Positions 8,722-17,581 are shown, counted from the stretch's first letter. The stretch: DNA of 53,827 nucleotides from an uncultured Prevotella sp. (GCA_934217675.1 CAKQCV010000013.1:1-53827), one strand, 5' to 3'. The notes: generated from the letters alone by a model not told the origin. Made by a program: numbers and translations.

Positions 8722-9777
8722 ATGGATACAAGCAAATACACTAACGATGCTGTGGAACTGTTGAAGCATCTCATAGCCACACCATCTACAAGTCGCGATG
8801 AAACGATGGTTGCCAACATCATGCAGCTTGCGATGGAAGGATATGGACTGGAGTGCCTACGACATGGGAACAACATTTGGAGTATAACTCCCGACTACGA
8901 TGAAAAGAAGGAAACGATTTTGCTGAACGCACACATTGATACGGTGAAACCAGTAAAAACCTGGACTCGAAACCCTTACTCTCCGGAAACGGAGGGCGAC
9001 ACTCTCTACGGATTGGGAAGCAACGATTGCGGTGGCGGACTGGTCAGTCTACTGCAAGTGTTTCGCATATTATACAACAAAGAGAAAAGCTACAATATCA
9101 TTTATCTCGCCTCTGCCGAGGAGGAAGTGTCGGGAGCCAACGGCATTAGTTCCGTGCTCCCCCTACTGCCCAAAATTGATGTGGCAATAGTTGGCGAACC
9201 AACAGGGATGCAGCCTGCCGTGGCAGAAAAAGGACTAATGGTACTCGACATAACAGCACACGGAAAATCGGGACATGCAGCCAGAGGCGAGGGCGTAAAT
9301 GCAATCTACGAGGCACTTGACGACCTCTGTTGGCTACGTTCCTACAAGTTTAAAAGGGTGAGCGAGTTTCTCGGTTCTACGGTGATGAACGTTACAGTAA
9401 TCAATGCCGGCACCCAACACAACGTGATACCCGATGAATGTCGTATGGTGGTAGACGTGAGAACCAACGAGCTTTACACCAACGAAGAAGTTTTTGATTT
9501 TATTCGTCGGCATCTCAGCAGCGAAGTGAAGGCACGCTCCTTTCGCCTTCACTCCTCAGGAATATCAATGGAGCATCCTCTGGTAATGAAATGCACAAGT
9601 TTGGGGATGAAGCCATTCGGTTCCCCCACCCTTTCCGACCAAGCCCTAATGCCGTTCAGCAGCATAAAGCTCGGACCGGGAGAATCTTCGCGTTCCCATT
9701 CTGCCGATGAATTTATACGTATAAGCGAGATTGAAAACGCTATAGCGACCTACATTAGGCTGCTGGACGAGGATTAA
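8722..9777 (+). CDS. argE: M20 family metallohydrolase, acylornithine deacylase-like
   Basis: The 351-residue protein shows the M20 zinc-peptidase pattern: NAHIDTVKP (metal ligand H and following D), GSNDCGGG (bridging D), AEEE (catalytic E) and GEPTGM. A dimerisation lid follows, and a C-terminal SRSHSADEF carries the last histidine. Length and wording fit the ArgE/DapE group, and Bacteroidota ArgE proteins begin very similarly (MDTSKYTNDAVELL). It would remove the acyl group from N-acyl-ornithine in arginine synthesis. Substrate assignment is by family only, as no other arginine gene is adjacent. I chose the ATG at 8722 rather than 8614 because the promoter lies between them. The stop overlaps the convergent EnvC-like gene by 3 bp. 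Confidence 0.75.
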   Translation: MDTSKYTNDAVELLKHLIATPSTSRDETMVANIMQLAMEGYGLECLRHGNNIWSITPDYDEKKETILLNAHIDTVKPVKTWTRNPYSPETEGDTLYGLGSNDCGGGLVSLLQVFRILYNKEKSYNIIYLASAEEEVSGANGISSVLPLLPKIDVAIVGEPTGMQPAVAEKGLMVLDITAHGKSGHAARGEGVNAIYEALDDLCWLRSYKFKRVSEFLGSTVMNVTVINAGTQHNVIPDECRMVVDVRTNELYTNEEVFDFIRRHLSSEVKARSFRLHSSGISMEHPLVMKCTSLGMKPFGSPTLSDQALMPFSSIKLGPGESSRSHSADEFIRISEIENAIATYIRLLDED

Positions 9778-11420
9778 CGCCTGAGCCACGACTCAGGATT
9801 AAGCACAGAGGAGAGATTGTATAAACGGAACTGCAGTATATTATCTGCTCCCACAGCACCGAGAGCCTGTCCTGTGCTTACCTTCTGACCGGAATGAACG
9901 CCCACAGAACGCAAGTTGCAATATACAGAGATGTAATTTCCGTGGCGCACCATAACAATCCATGAACCGCCAACATTGTACACTTTACTCACCTCGCCAT
10001 TGAATATGGCACGAGCATTGGCACCGCCGCCACCTTGAATCGTTATTCCTCTACTGTCAAGGCGCACATTCTTCAGTCCCTCCACGTTATACTGTCCGAA
10101 ATGGGTGATAATCTTGTATCCACCAGTGATTGGCATTGGCAGTCTGCCCCGGTTACTTGCAAACGAGTTGCCAAGAGCCCTGTCCTCGCTACTCACGGCA
10201 GCAACAGTTTTATTCTCCTCTTGCGCCTTTGCCACAGCCTGTTCGTGCCGTTTCTTGTCGACAGCCGCCTTACGCTCAGCCGCCTCACGGTCAGCCTCAG
10301 CCTTTCGTGCAGCCTGTTCTGCCCTTTCACGAGCCTCGGCATCCCTCTTTTCTTTTGCTGCAAGAGCAGCCTCAGTCTTTAGTCGCGCTTCGCGCTCCTT
10401 AGCTTCCTGTATTCTGCGTGCATTTTCTCTTGCAGCAGCCTCAGCCTCAGCCTTTTTCCTTGCCAGTTCTGCTTCTTTTCTTCTCTTTGCTTCAGCGGCA
10501 GCAGCAGCCTTTCGCTTAGCCTCCTCAGCGGCTCTTACCCTTGCCTTAGCCACTTCCTCAGCAATCAGCTTGTCTATTTGTGCATTCAGAGCTGCACTCT
10601 TTTTACGCTGGTCGTCAATTACGATCTGTATTGTTTTTTGCTGTTTCTGCAAAGAATTAACCACCTGCTGCTGTTCTGTCTGTTTACCCTGCAGAGCCAC
10701 CTGTTCCTGTTTTCCTTTATATAAGAGATTGTGTTTCTCCCCCTTCACGTTTTCAAGCTGCTTGTTCTTATGGGTTATTTGCTCTTGCTTAAGCTTTACG
10801 AGTTCTCCTTGAGCTCGCTGATATGCCGCATACTCACGAACAAATCTCAATCGTCTGTACATCTGCGTCAAGCTCTTGGCACTGAAAATAAACATCAGCT
10901 TATCCTGTATTGTGTGCGTTCTGGCAAGATACCTCATAGATTTTATATACTTAGCCTTGCGATCTTCAAGCTGCGATTCGAGCGTGGAGAGCTGGGAGCG
11001 CAATATCGTTATGTTTCCCTCTATATGATGAATGTCCTTTTGTATTCCATCAATAGACTTCTGCCTTTCGTCAATCTCGCTGTTAATAACGAGCAAGTCG
11101 TTAAGCCGCTTCTTCACATCCGCCTTATTGGCCTGTAACAATCTCTCTTGTTCACGAATTTTTTTCTGCACCGCTGCACGCTGGTTCTGCAATCCCCTTA
11201 TTGAGGCATTAGTATAGACAGGAGTCTTTGCCTTCCCCCTTGCTACCTTTACTTTGCCTTTTGCAGTCTTTGCTCCCGTTGCCTTTTGCCTTGCCACAAC
11301 CTTCTTTGCCGTTTTGCTTGCAGTCTTGACAGACGATTTATTTGCCTTCTGAGCACAAATTTGTGTTTCAGGTGCAAGAGCAATTATCATTGCGGCAATA
11401 AAAATAAAAATTCTACTCAT
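9774..11420 (-). CDS. EnvC-like murein hydrolase activator (coiled coil plus degenerate LytM)
   Basis: The 548-residue product starts with a signal peptide (MSRIFIFIAAMIIALA). A basic K/A/T-rich linker follows, then a long coiled coil (about 45-400) that becomes an Ala/Glu/Arg/Lys-rich helix. The last 120 residues are an M23/LytM fold. The zinc ligands of active M23 enzymes (HxxxD and HxH) are not present: the regions read LDSRGITIQ and HGNYISVYCNL. This fits EnvC-type proteins that activate amidases during cell separation rather than cut peptidoglycan. The upstream ATG at 11450 is an alternative start. It is the last gene of the dut-TPR-DUF4292 operon, a conserved order in Bacteroides relatives, and converges on the argE-like gene. 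Confidence 0.8.
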   Translation of the reverse strand: MSRIFIFIAAMIIALAPETQICAQKANKSSVKTASKTAKKVVARQKATGAKTAKGKVKVARGKAKTPVYTNASIRGLQNQRAAVQKKIREQERLLQANKADVKKRLNDLLVINSEIDERQKSIDGIQKDIHHIEGNITILRSQLSTLESQLEDRKAKYIKSMRYLARTHTIQDKLMFIFSAKSLTQMYRRLRFVREYAAYQRAQGELVKLKQEQITHKNKQLENVKGEKHNLLYKGKQEQVALQGKQTEQQQVVNSLQKQQKTIQIVIDDQRKKSAALNAQIDKLIAEEVAKARVRAAEEAKRKAAAAAEAKRRKEAELARKKAEAEAAARENARRIQEAKEREARLKTEAALAAKEKRDAEARERAEQAARKAEADREAAERKAAVDKKRHEQAVAKAQEENKTVAAVSSEDRALGNSFASNRGRLPMPITGGYKIITHFGQYNVEGLKNVRLDSRGITIQGGGGANARAIFNGEVSKVYNVGGSWIVMVRHGNYISVYCNLRSVGVHSGQKVSTGQALGAVGADNILQFRLYNLSSVLNPESWLRR

Positions 11421-11463
11421 TTCAATACGAACAGGTAAACTAAATATCATTTTGTTCCAAGAA

Positions 11464-12393
11464 TTACATTCCACCGAGTTTTCCAAGGATTTCCTGCACA
11501 CTCACCTTTTTGTATTTCGATGAAACCTCAGTTTTTTCTTCCCATCCCGATTCATTGCTCAGTGTGTTCAGCTGCAGTCTGAGCGACATTTTGCTTGCAT
11601 TCTTTATAGCTTTAGTGCTCAGCGTGAGGAAAATGTCCGTTGGAAACTGTTTTGCCCCCATTGCCTTGAATATCGAATACTTGCAGTTTACGGATGTATT
11701 GTTATTCCCCCTACCCGAATATACAGCATTCAGCGAGTTGATATATCCAGTTTTGCTATTCGTGCTCCACACATATTTCATATTACCATGTACGAGCGAA
11801 ACCTCCGTCAGAGCCGTTCCATCGAGCTTTGCAGTGAATTTTTTCAACGATGAATCCGTGATATTTTTCATTCCTGGCACGAAGAGCTGGTTCCAGAAAA
11901 GAGCCTGGAGAGCATAGAAGTCAAGTGCATTGCGCTGCAGGAAATCAACGTCCGTGTATGCAGCCTTTACATACTCTTTATGGATTCTGTCAACAATCAA
12001 CACATAATCAGGAGTAAATTCAAGTCTTCCTGCTTCCATTATCCCGAAGGGAGTGATTTGTATACGGATCACGGCATCTTTCTTCATGTGTAAGGATCCT
12101 GCAACCGAAACGTCATTGCTGCCAGTGTTGATGGCGAACTTTATCTTTGAAACGATATTACTGCTATAAACAGCATTGTCATAAACCTTTCTCAGAAAAT
12201 TGACTTGTTCTAACGACGAGCTGCGAGCCTCATCCTTTTCCAGGCTCTTGTCGCTGACACTGACAGTTTTCGAAGCTGTTGCAGAGACAGCGCCATTACC
12301 GTCTACTGCAATTTTCTTTGTGGTACCACACGACGCGAGCGCCGCCACTGCAGCCATGGCAGTAACTGATTTTATAATACTATTCCTTTTCAT
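11464..12393 (-). CDS. DUF4292-like lipoprotein
   Basis: The 309-residue product has a lipoprotein signal (AALASCGTTKK, lipid on the Cys at about 22) and a beta-rich body. The body has the phrases VSKIKFAI, AVIRIQITPFGIMEAGRLEFTP and RIHKEYVKAAY, typical of the DUF4292 family. That family resembles the LolA/LolB lipid-carrier fold. It begins 11 bp after the TPR lipoprotein gene and precedes the EnvC-like gene. I infer an outer-membrane biogenesis or lipoprotein-handling role from fold resemblance and location only. Confidence 0.75.
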   Translation of the reverse strand: MKRNSIIKSVTAMAAVAALASCGTTKKIAVDGNGAVSATASKTVSVSDKSLEKDEARSSSLEQVNFLRKVYDNAVYSSNIVSKIKFAINTGSNDVSVAGSLHMKKDAVIRIQITPFGIMEAGRLEFTPDYVLIVDRIHKEYVKAAYTDVDFLQRNALDFYALQALFWNQLFVPGMKNITDSSLKKFTAKLDGTALTEVSLVHGNMKYVWSTNSKTGYINSLNAVYSGRGNNNTSVNCKYSIFKAMGAKQFPTDIFLTLSTKAIKNASKMSLRLQLNTLSNESGWEEKTEVSSKYKKVSVQEILGKLGGM

Positions 12394-12404
12394 CCTACAA
12401 TTTA

Positions 12405-14204
12405 TTACTGTTTCATATCCCCAGGAATATACTTCCTTAGTTTTATTTTTCTTTCAATCAGCGCCTTGTTTTCCGCTCCTGCATTTATCGCACTGCGCCA
12501 CATCTCCAAAGCCTTGTCTATCTGTCCCATCATGGCATATATGTCGCCAGCATGTTCAAAATACACACTGCTCTTCGTCGTGTCATTTGCCAAAGCCTGC
12601 TCTATGTAAATCTGCGCCTCAGAGTACCGCTTTTCCTGGAAAAGAATCCATGCATAGGTGTCAAGGAAAATACTGTTGGTCGGTTCGGCTTTCACTGTTT
12701 TATAGCTCATTTGCTCAGCCTTTGCCAAATTTTTCCCCGACTCACCGATATAATAGGCGTAGTTGTTCAAGCAATTGATATTATCCTCTTTCCACTGCAA
12801 GCAGCTGTCGTAGGCAGCATACGCCTCTTTCGCCTTTCCCTGCTCGTGCAATATGTCGCCAATATAAGCATACATATCAGAAACGAAAGACGGTTCACTA
12901 CTGTCGGTAGCCTGTGCCACTCCCTTTCTGAGAATATCCAGTGCATTTTTGCTGTCGTCCTTTTGAACATAAGCAAATCCAAGGAAATAATAAAACACCA
13001 TTTCATCGGGATTATACTCTATTGCCGGTTTGCAAATGGCAATAATCTCGTCCATGCTGACTTTATTCCACAGTGCCTGCACGAGTTGTATTCTCGCACC
13101 TTTGTTGTCTGGAGCGATTTCGAGCACTCTCTTCAATGCATTTACAATAGAATCCTGCGGCATTTTTTTCAGCGACAGATAAGCTGCATACATTTCTGCC
13201 AAGTCAGAATCTTTCTGTTTTTTCGACAGGATTCTTTGGAACAATGAAATCACCTTAGTGCTGTCTCCGTTACAGTTCTCGTTGTTTGTTATTATGTTTC
13301 TCAGTATAGAAACCTTTGTATCCGTCGATGTATTCGGCGAAAATAGCAACGACTGTTCCATATTGTTTGCGATGGAATCGCGCTTTTCTGCTCTATAATA
13401 GTCAATCATGGATAGTTTTGCCATCACGTTCTCGGGATCAATCTTCTGAACCTTCTGCAAAATCTCCAAAGCCTCCTTCTTGCGGTTGTTCTGTAGGAGC
13501 CAATTTCCCATCATTACCTGATACGACATATCGTTTGGATAACGGTCTACAAAGGCTTTCAAGGTGGCGAATTCCTCTTTTTTCTTGCCTTGCAAGGCAT
13601 AGACATGCATTTTGGTGAGCACAGTTTTCTCGCTTATACCATCAGCGGTTTCAATCCTGTTCACCGTTGAAATCATCTTTCCGTAGTCTTTTATGCCTGC
13701 GTATAATTTCAGCAAAATTTCAAGCACCTCTGTTCTGTCGGTATTGGCTGCATATAGTTTTTCGTATGATTTTATCGCGTTTTCATAATCTTTGGTCGCC
13801 ACATACGTCATAGCCAACCGCTCTTGATATGTTGAGTTCTGTGGATCCAGCTCAGCGGCACGCTTTATATCGTTGATTGCCATCTGCTTGGAATTAAGCC
13901 CGTCGTCATAGGTAGACAACGAGAAATGCACCTCTGCTGCATTAGGGGCGATTTCTCTGCAATGCAACAGCAAGTCGTAGGCAGCATCATAGTTCCCCAA
14001 CGCCTGCTGTTTGGCAGCCTCATCATAGAAGTAGCGCAGCCTAAACCTGGTATTGTAATCGATGGAATCGGCAATTTCATCTGTTTTGAACGTTTTTTGA
14101 ACGTCTGCCTCTGCCGCCGTGTGCATATTCTGCCGACTCGCCCCACAGCTCGTGAGCAGAAAGCAGAGTGTCCCTGCCATGATGGTATGGAACTTATTCC
14201 CCAT
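12405..14204 (-). CDS. TPR-repeat lipoprotein
   Basis: From the ATG at 14204 the protein has 599 residues and a lipoprotein signal (TLCFLLTSCGASR). An ATG at 14240 would add 12 residues. The rest is a chain of about a dozen tetratricopeptide units, e.g. ELDPQNSTYQERLAMTYVATKDYENAIKSYEK-type helices, recognisable by the repeated A-Y-x4-Y/A-x8-P spacing. TPR arrays act as protein-binding scaffolds, and the lipid anchor places it at the periplasmic side of an envelope membrane. It lies between dut and the DUF4292-like gene with short gaps, so it is probably cotranscribed. The partner proteins are unknown. Confidence 0.8.
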   Translation of the reverse strand: MGNKFHTIMAGTLCFLLTSCGASRQNMHTAAEADVQKTFKTDEIADSIDYNTRFRLRYFYDEAAKQQALGNYDAAYDLLLHCREIAPNAAEVHFSLSTYDDGLNSKQMAINDIKRAAELDPQNSTYQERLAMTYVATKDYENAIKSYEKLYAANTDRTEVLEILLKLYAGIKDYGKMISTVNRIETADGISEKTVLTKMHVYALQGKKKEEFATLKAFVDRYPNDMSYQVMMGNWLLQNNRKKEALEILQKVQKIDPENVMAKLSMIDYYRAEKRDSIANNMEQSLLFSPNTSTDTKVSILRNIITNNENCNGDSTKVISLFQRILSKKQKDSDLAEMYAAYLSLKKMPQDSIVNALKRVLEIAPDNKGARIQLVQALWNKVSMDEIIAICKPAIEYNPDEMVFYYFLGFAYVQKDDSKNALDILRKGVAQATDSSEPSFVSDMYAYIGDILHEQGKAKEAYAAYDSCLQWKEDNINCLNNYAYYIGESGKNLAKAEQMSYKTVKAEPTNSIFLDTYAWILFQEKRYSEAQIYIEQALANDTTKSSVYFEHAGDIYAMMGQIDKALEMWRSAINAGAENKALIERKIKLRKYIPGDMKQ

Positions 14205-14262
14205 GCGGCAATTCCATTTTCCGAAAATCCACATCTTCATATATACTTCTCTTTTCTGTTTC

Positions 14263-14700
14263 TTACTTCACGCCAGTGTGTCCATATCCTCCGTCACCTC
14301 TTTCCGTTTCGTCAAGTTCCTCCACCTCAACAAGGTCTGCAGTTTCATGCTTTGCAATTACCATCTGTGCTATTCTCTCTCCATCGTTGACTATGAAATC
14401 GGTATCTGAGAAATTTACCAACAGCACCTTTACCTCTCCTCTATAATCGGCATCAATCGTGCCAGGAGTGTTCAGCACCGTAATTCCGTACTTCAGAGCC
14501 AGTCCACTTCTTGGTCTCACCTGTGCCTCATAACCTGGCGGCAAAGCCATATACAGAGCCGTTGGAACCAGTGCTCGCTGCATTGGTTTCAGTGTTATAG
14601 ACTCTTCGATATTTGCTCTCAAATCCATACCCGCACTCTGTGGTGTGGCGTATTCAGGCAACTGATGGTGTCCCTTATTAATTATCCTAACTTTTATCAT
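14263..14700 (-). CDS. dut: dUTP diphosphatase
   Basis: The 145-residue protein carries the five trimeric dUTPase motifs in order: [40 protein letters not shown] and the C-terminal glycine-rich arm ([13 protein letters not shown]). It hydrolyses dUTP to dUMP and pyrophosphate, supplying the thymidylate pathway and keeping uracil out of DNA. The start at 14700 (MIKVRII) gives the usual family length. Two longer in-frame starts would include the promoter. The -7 element ends about six bases before this ATG, suggesting a leaderless or very short leader mRNA. It heads the operon with the TPR, DUF4292 and EnvC-like genes. Confidence 0.95.
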   Translation of the reverse strand: MIKVRIINKGHHQLPEYATPQSAGMDLRANIEESITLKPMQRALVPTALYMALPPGYEAQVRPRSGLALKYGITVLNTPGTIDADYRGEVKVLLVNFSDTDFIVNDGERIAQMVIAKHETADLVEVEELDETERGDGGYGHTGVK

Positions 14701-14705
14701 AACTG

Positions 14706-14713
14706 CAAAAATA
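14706..14713 (-). promoter_or_regulatory. -7 promoter element of the dut operon
   Basis: The minus strand reads TATTTTTG, matching TAnnTTTG, five bases before the dut ATG. No good -33 TTTG lies at 19-21 bases, so the call rests on the -7 motif and its position in the dut-helicase divergent region. Confidence 0.45.
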
Positions 14714-14798
14714 ACTATTTCCCCACAAAAAAGAGCCAATAAAGCTGATTATTTAGTGTTTTTTGAGCTAATATACAATGTTTACATGCAAAAGATGG

Positions 14799-14828
14799 TT
14801 TGTAATTCACAAATTATTAGTAACTTAG
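14799..14828 (+). promoter_or_regulatory. Possible promoter of the RNA helicase gene
   Basis: TTTG at 14799-14802 and TAACTTAG at 14821-14828 are separated by 18 bases. The -7 element has one mismatch to TAnnTTTG. A start near 14835 would give a leader of about 55 bases containing the inverted repeat GTTCCC...GGGAAC (14842-14863). Confidence 0.4.
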
Positions 14829-14841
14829 CGCCCGAATTCAG

Positions 14842-14863
14842 GATGTTCCCCCTGGAAAAAGGG
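14842..14863 (+). promoter_or_regulatory. Inverted repeat in the helicase leader
   Basis: GTTCCC and GGGAAC are perfect complements around a ten-base loop rich in A. It sits between the likely promoter and the likely TTG start. It could be a structure through which an RNA helicase autoregulates its mRNA. There is no direct evidence for this. Confidence 0.4.
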
Positions 14864-14890
14864 AACAAAATCATAAACATTATATTTAAT

Positions 14891-16804
14891 TTGAAGACAT
14901 TTGAAGAACTTGGTGTCAGCGAAGAGATTCGCCACGCCATCACAGAATTGGGCTTTGAATCGCCAATGCCCGTACAGGAAGAGGTTATTCCCTATTTGCT
15001 TGGTAACAAAAATGATGTTGTGGCTCTTGCACAAACAGGAACGGGCAAGACCGCAGCCTACGGTATTCCTGTATTGCAAAAACTAAACCCTGCCGACCGT
15101 TCAACACAGGCACTTATTCTGTCGCCGACCAGAGAATTGTGCCTACAGATTTCTGACGACTTAAACGATTTCGGAAAGTATATTGACGGACTGCATGTTG
15201 TTCCTGTATACGGAGGAACATCCATACAAAACCAAATACACTCACTGCGCCATGGTGCACAGGTGATTGTTGCCACTCCTGGTCGACTTATCGACCTGAT
15301 GAAGCGTGGGGCAGCAAAGCTTGACAACGTAAAGAACGTGGTACTCGACGAGGCTGACGAGATGCTGAACATGGGCTTCTCCGACAGCATAAACGAGATT
15401 TTCGATGGCATCCAAACCGAAGACCGCAACACGCTGCTCTTCTCTGCCACAATGAGTAAGGAGATTGAAAAGATTGCACAACGCTATCTGCACGATGCTA
15501 AAGAGATTGTGGTGGGCAGCCGAAACGAGGGAGCAGAGCATGTTAACCACATCTACTATATGGTTAACGCAAAGGACAAGTATCTTGCTCTGAAGCGCAT
15601 CGTGGACTTCTATCCAAAGATATATGCCATCATCTTCTGCCGTACGAAACGAGAGACTCAGGAGATTGCCGACAAGCTTATACATGACGGATATAATGCC
15701 GAATCACTCCACGGCGACCTCTCGCAACAGCAGCGCGACCTCACGATGCAGAAATTCCGCCAGCATCTCACCCAACTGCTCGTGGCTACCGATGTAGCTG
15801 CACGCGGACTGGATGTTGACGACCTTACACACGTGATAAACTATGGTCTGCCCGACGACACCGAAAGCTACACCCACAGAAGCGGGCGCACGGGGCGTGC
15901 CGGCAAGAACGGAACATCAATATCCATCATCCACTCGCGCGAGCGCGGAAAAATGAGGGCTATAGAAAAGGTTATCCAGAAGGACTTTGTGGAGGGAAAG
16001 ATTCCAACAGCCGAGGAAATTTGTAAGAAACAGCTATACAAAGTGATGGACCAAATAGTGAAGGCTGACGTGAACGAAGAGGAGATTGAACCGTTCATGG
16101 CAGACATAAACCGCTATTTTGAATATATCGACAAGGAAGACATCATAAAGAAAATAGTAAGTATGGAATTCGGAAAATTCCTTGCCTACTATGCCGACGC
16201 TCCCGAAATACAGGCTCCTGCCAGCTCTTCAAGAGGAGAAAAACGCGATAGGAAGCGCAGCGACAGGAAGACCGTGCACAAGGCTGAGGCTGGCTACAAG
16301 AAGCTGTTCATCAACCTGGGCAAGAAGGATGGCTTCTATCCCGGCGAAATCATGCAATACCTGAACCGCAACATAAAGGGCAGACAGGAAGTGGGACACA
16401 TTGACCTGCTGGAGAGATTCTGCTATATTGAGGTGCCTGAGAAAGATGCCAGTAGGGTGATGCGTGCCATCGATGGAACGACATACAAGGGGCGTGATGT
16501 GAGATGCAATGATGCCGAGGACACCGGCAAGCCTTCTGCCCGCAAATCTTCAAGGGGAAGAAATGCGGATGAAGTGAAATCTCGTAGGAACAAAAGGGAT
16601 GACAGCAGCAATGACTTCAATAAATATGAAAAGAAGTCGAAGCGGAACAATCCTAAATCGACAAATGCCGACAATAATCAGAGTGATAACGGTAACGAAA
16701 ACGACTGGCGCCAATTCTTCCGCAATGACAACGTGAAGTTAGTGGGCGAAGAGCCAGATTTCTCCGAGGAGGGATGGGCAAGACGAAAGCCTAAAAAGAA
16801 ATAA
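14891..16804 (+). CDS. DEAD-box ATP-dependent RNA helicase with DbpA-type RNA-binding domain
   Basis: The protein shows all the hallmark motifs: a Q motif (LGFESPMPVQ), Walker A AQTGTGKT near residue 50, PTREL, DEADEMLNMGF near 152, SAT, and HRSGRTGRAG in the second RecA domain. Residues about 466-545 match the DbpA RNA-binding domain (YKKLFINLGKKDGFYPGEI). A long Lys/Arg/Asn/Ser-rich tail follows. It probably unwinds rRNA or structured mRNA, for example in ribosome assembly or cold adaptation. I place the start at a TTG at 14891 (LKTFEELGVS), where homologues normally begin. The ATG at 14756 would precede the promoter-like element, and ATG 14843 adds 16 unusual residues. Confidence 0.9.
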   Translation: MKTFEELGVSEEIRHAITELGFESPMPVQEEVIPYLLGNKNDVVALAQTGTGKTAAYGIPVLQKLNPADRSTQALILSPTRELCLQISDDLNDFGKYIDGLHVVPVYGGTSIQNQIHSLRHGAQVIVATPGRLIDLMKRGAAKLDNVKNVVLDEADEMLNMGFSDSINEIFDGIQTEDRNTLLFSATMSKEIEKIAQRYLHDAKEIVVGSRNEGAEHVNHIYYMVNAKDKYLALKRIVDFYPKIYAIIFCRTKRETQEIADKLIHDGYNAESLHGDLSQQQRDLTMQKFRQHLTQLLVATDVAARGLDVDDLTHVINYGLPDDTESYTHRSGRTGRAGKNGTSISIIHSRERGKMRAIEKVIQKDFVEGKIPTAEEICKKQLYKVMDQIVKADVNEEEIEPFMADINRYFEYIDKEDIIKKIVSMEFGKFLAYYADAPEIQAPASSSRGEKRDRKRSDRKTVHKAEAGYKKLFINLGKKDGFYPGEIMQYLNRNIKGRQEVGHIDLLERFCYIEVPEKDASRVMRAIDGTTYKGRDVRCNDAEDTGKPSARKSSRGRNADEVKSRRNKRDDSSNDFNKYEKKSKRNNPKSTNADNNQSDNGNENDWRQFFRNDNVKLVGEEPDFSEEGWARRKPKKK

Positions 16805-16829
16805 TCTTTTGACAGGGCGAACCATAAAG

Positions 16830-16870
16830 CTTTGTCATCGGGTATGAATCTCTTCTACCTGATGACAAAG
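16830..16870. repeat. 15-bp inverted repeat (possible terminator)
   Basis: CTTTGTCATCGGGTA (16830-16844) and TACCTGATGACAAAG (16856-16870) pair over 15 bp with a single G-U wobble and an 11-base loop. It overlaps the stop codon region of the transposase remnant. No T run follows in either direction. It may end transcription of the helicase or the IS gene, or belong to the IS end. Confidence 0.7.
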
Positions 16871-17000
16871 TAGTGATATGGCAATCGTGCAACGCATACA
16901 CCGAAGTTTGAAATATCTTTCATCTCTAAAGCCATAGGCATTTCTCTTCATCACTTTTAGCTTATTGTTTGGGTCCACCTTAAAAAAGGGACATATAGAG
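16835..17000 (-). pseudogene. Truncated transposase C-terminus (ISL3-like)
   Basis: A minus-strand frame encodes NNKLKVMKRNAYGFRDERYF near its middle. This wording matches the end of DDE transposases of the ISL3 type (NNKIKxxKRxAYGFR). Only about 45 codons of the presumed ~400 remain, so the element is a dead scar. The frame becomes non-homologous to the right, where the 3' end of the broken lipoprotein gene begins. The exact junction is uncertain (16985-17030). Confidence 0.6.
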
Positions 17001-17581
17001 CTTACAGCCATTCGCGACACCTATATCATCATGATTAACCCATAGTTTTTCTTCAGACGACAATAAATTATCGTTACAATCTCTTAAACCTGAAAATTCA
17101 TCATTTTTCTTATCCCTTATATTTAACTTTATAGAATTATTCTTGCAATACACATATGGACTTATACAATTTTTTAAACTGCACTAATTTATAATTATAT
17201 ATAATAGCATCTGCTACTCTGTATTTATTTTTATATTTTTTGAACCATATAAAAGTTCTATATTTATCATCATGATAATAATACTGAATAATTTTACAAG
17301 TATCATTTTCATTCTTTGGTACATAATTACGTAAAGTTCTAAATTCGAAACAAAGTCTCTCTATATTCATATTTTTATATAAATAATAAATGTTTGTCGA
17401 ATGGTTTTCTCCAAATATTTTACTTATTTTTTTTCAGTTGCTCCATAATAAAGAAATTCCTTGAAATAAGGCATTTCCTTATATATCTTTGTTTTTTTTC
17501 TTGGATCGCTATATTCTAAAAAGGATAACTATTACAAGAAGAAACAAAAACTATCAACATGGAGGAGATCTTAAAAATCAT
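16981..17581 (-). pseudogene. Broken small lipoprotein gene, candidate immunity protein
   Basis: Reading the minus strand from ATG 17581 gives a lipoprotein signal peptide (MIFKISSMLIVFVSSCNSY, lipobox Cys at residue 16). A stop follows after 21 codons in a T5 run (17518-17522). Adding one base reopens about 31 codons (LEYSDPRKKTKIYKEMPYF) up to an A8 run (17427-17434 on the plus strand as T8). One more base joins the 77-codon frame 17137-17370 (MNIERLCFEFRTL). A third shift in an A6 run near 17170 extends it by about 50 codons (NNSIKLNIRDKKNDEF) towards the IS scar. The repaired product would be about 190-200 residues. Its start overlaps the stop of the zincin-tip gene by 11 bp, the usual position for an immunity gene. 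No family is recognised. Confidence 0.55.

Larger units (their letters stand above)
16805..17136. other. Intergenic remnant zone: IS fragment, hairpin and tail of a broken gene
   Basis: No intact gene lies between the helicase stop and the AT-rich open frame that starts further right. On the minus strand the zone holds a truncated transposase C-terminus (16835-17000), a strong hairpin (16830-16870) and the 3' end of the broken lipoprotein gene. These are described separately. Confidence 0.7.

Noticed and set aside
10105..10812. 235-codon plus-strand frame rich in Ala, Ser and Phe
   Set aside because: It is the complement of the Ala/Glu/Lys/Arg-rich coiled coil of the EnvC-like gene, a known source of long spurious frames.
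9774..11420. Active M23 endopeptidase
   Set aside because: The zinc-binding histidines expected in HxxxD and HxH motifs are missing, so an activator role is more likely.
12552..13247. 231-codon plus-strand frame
   Set aside because: It is antisense to the TPR lipoprotein gene and shows no recognisable domain.
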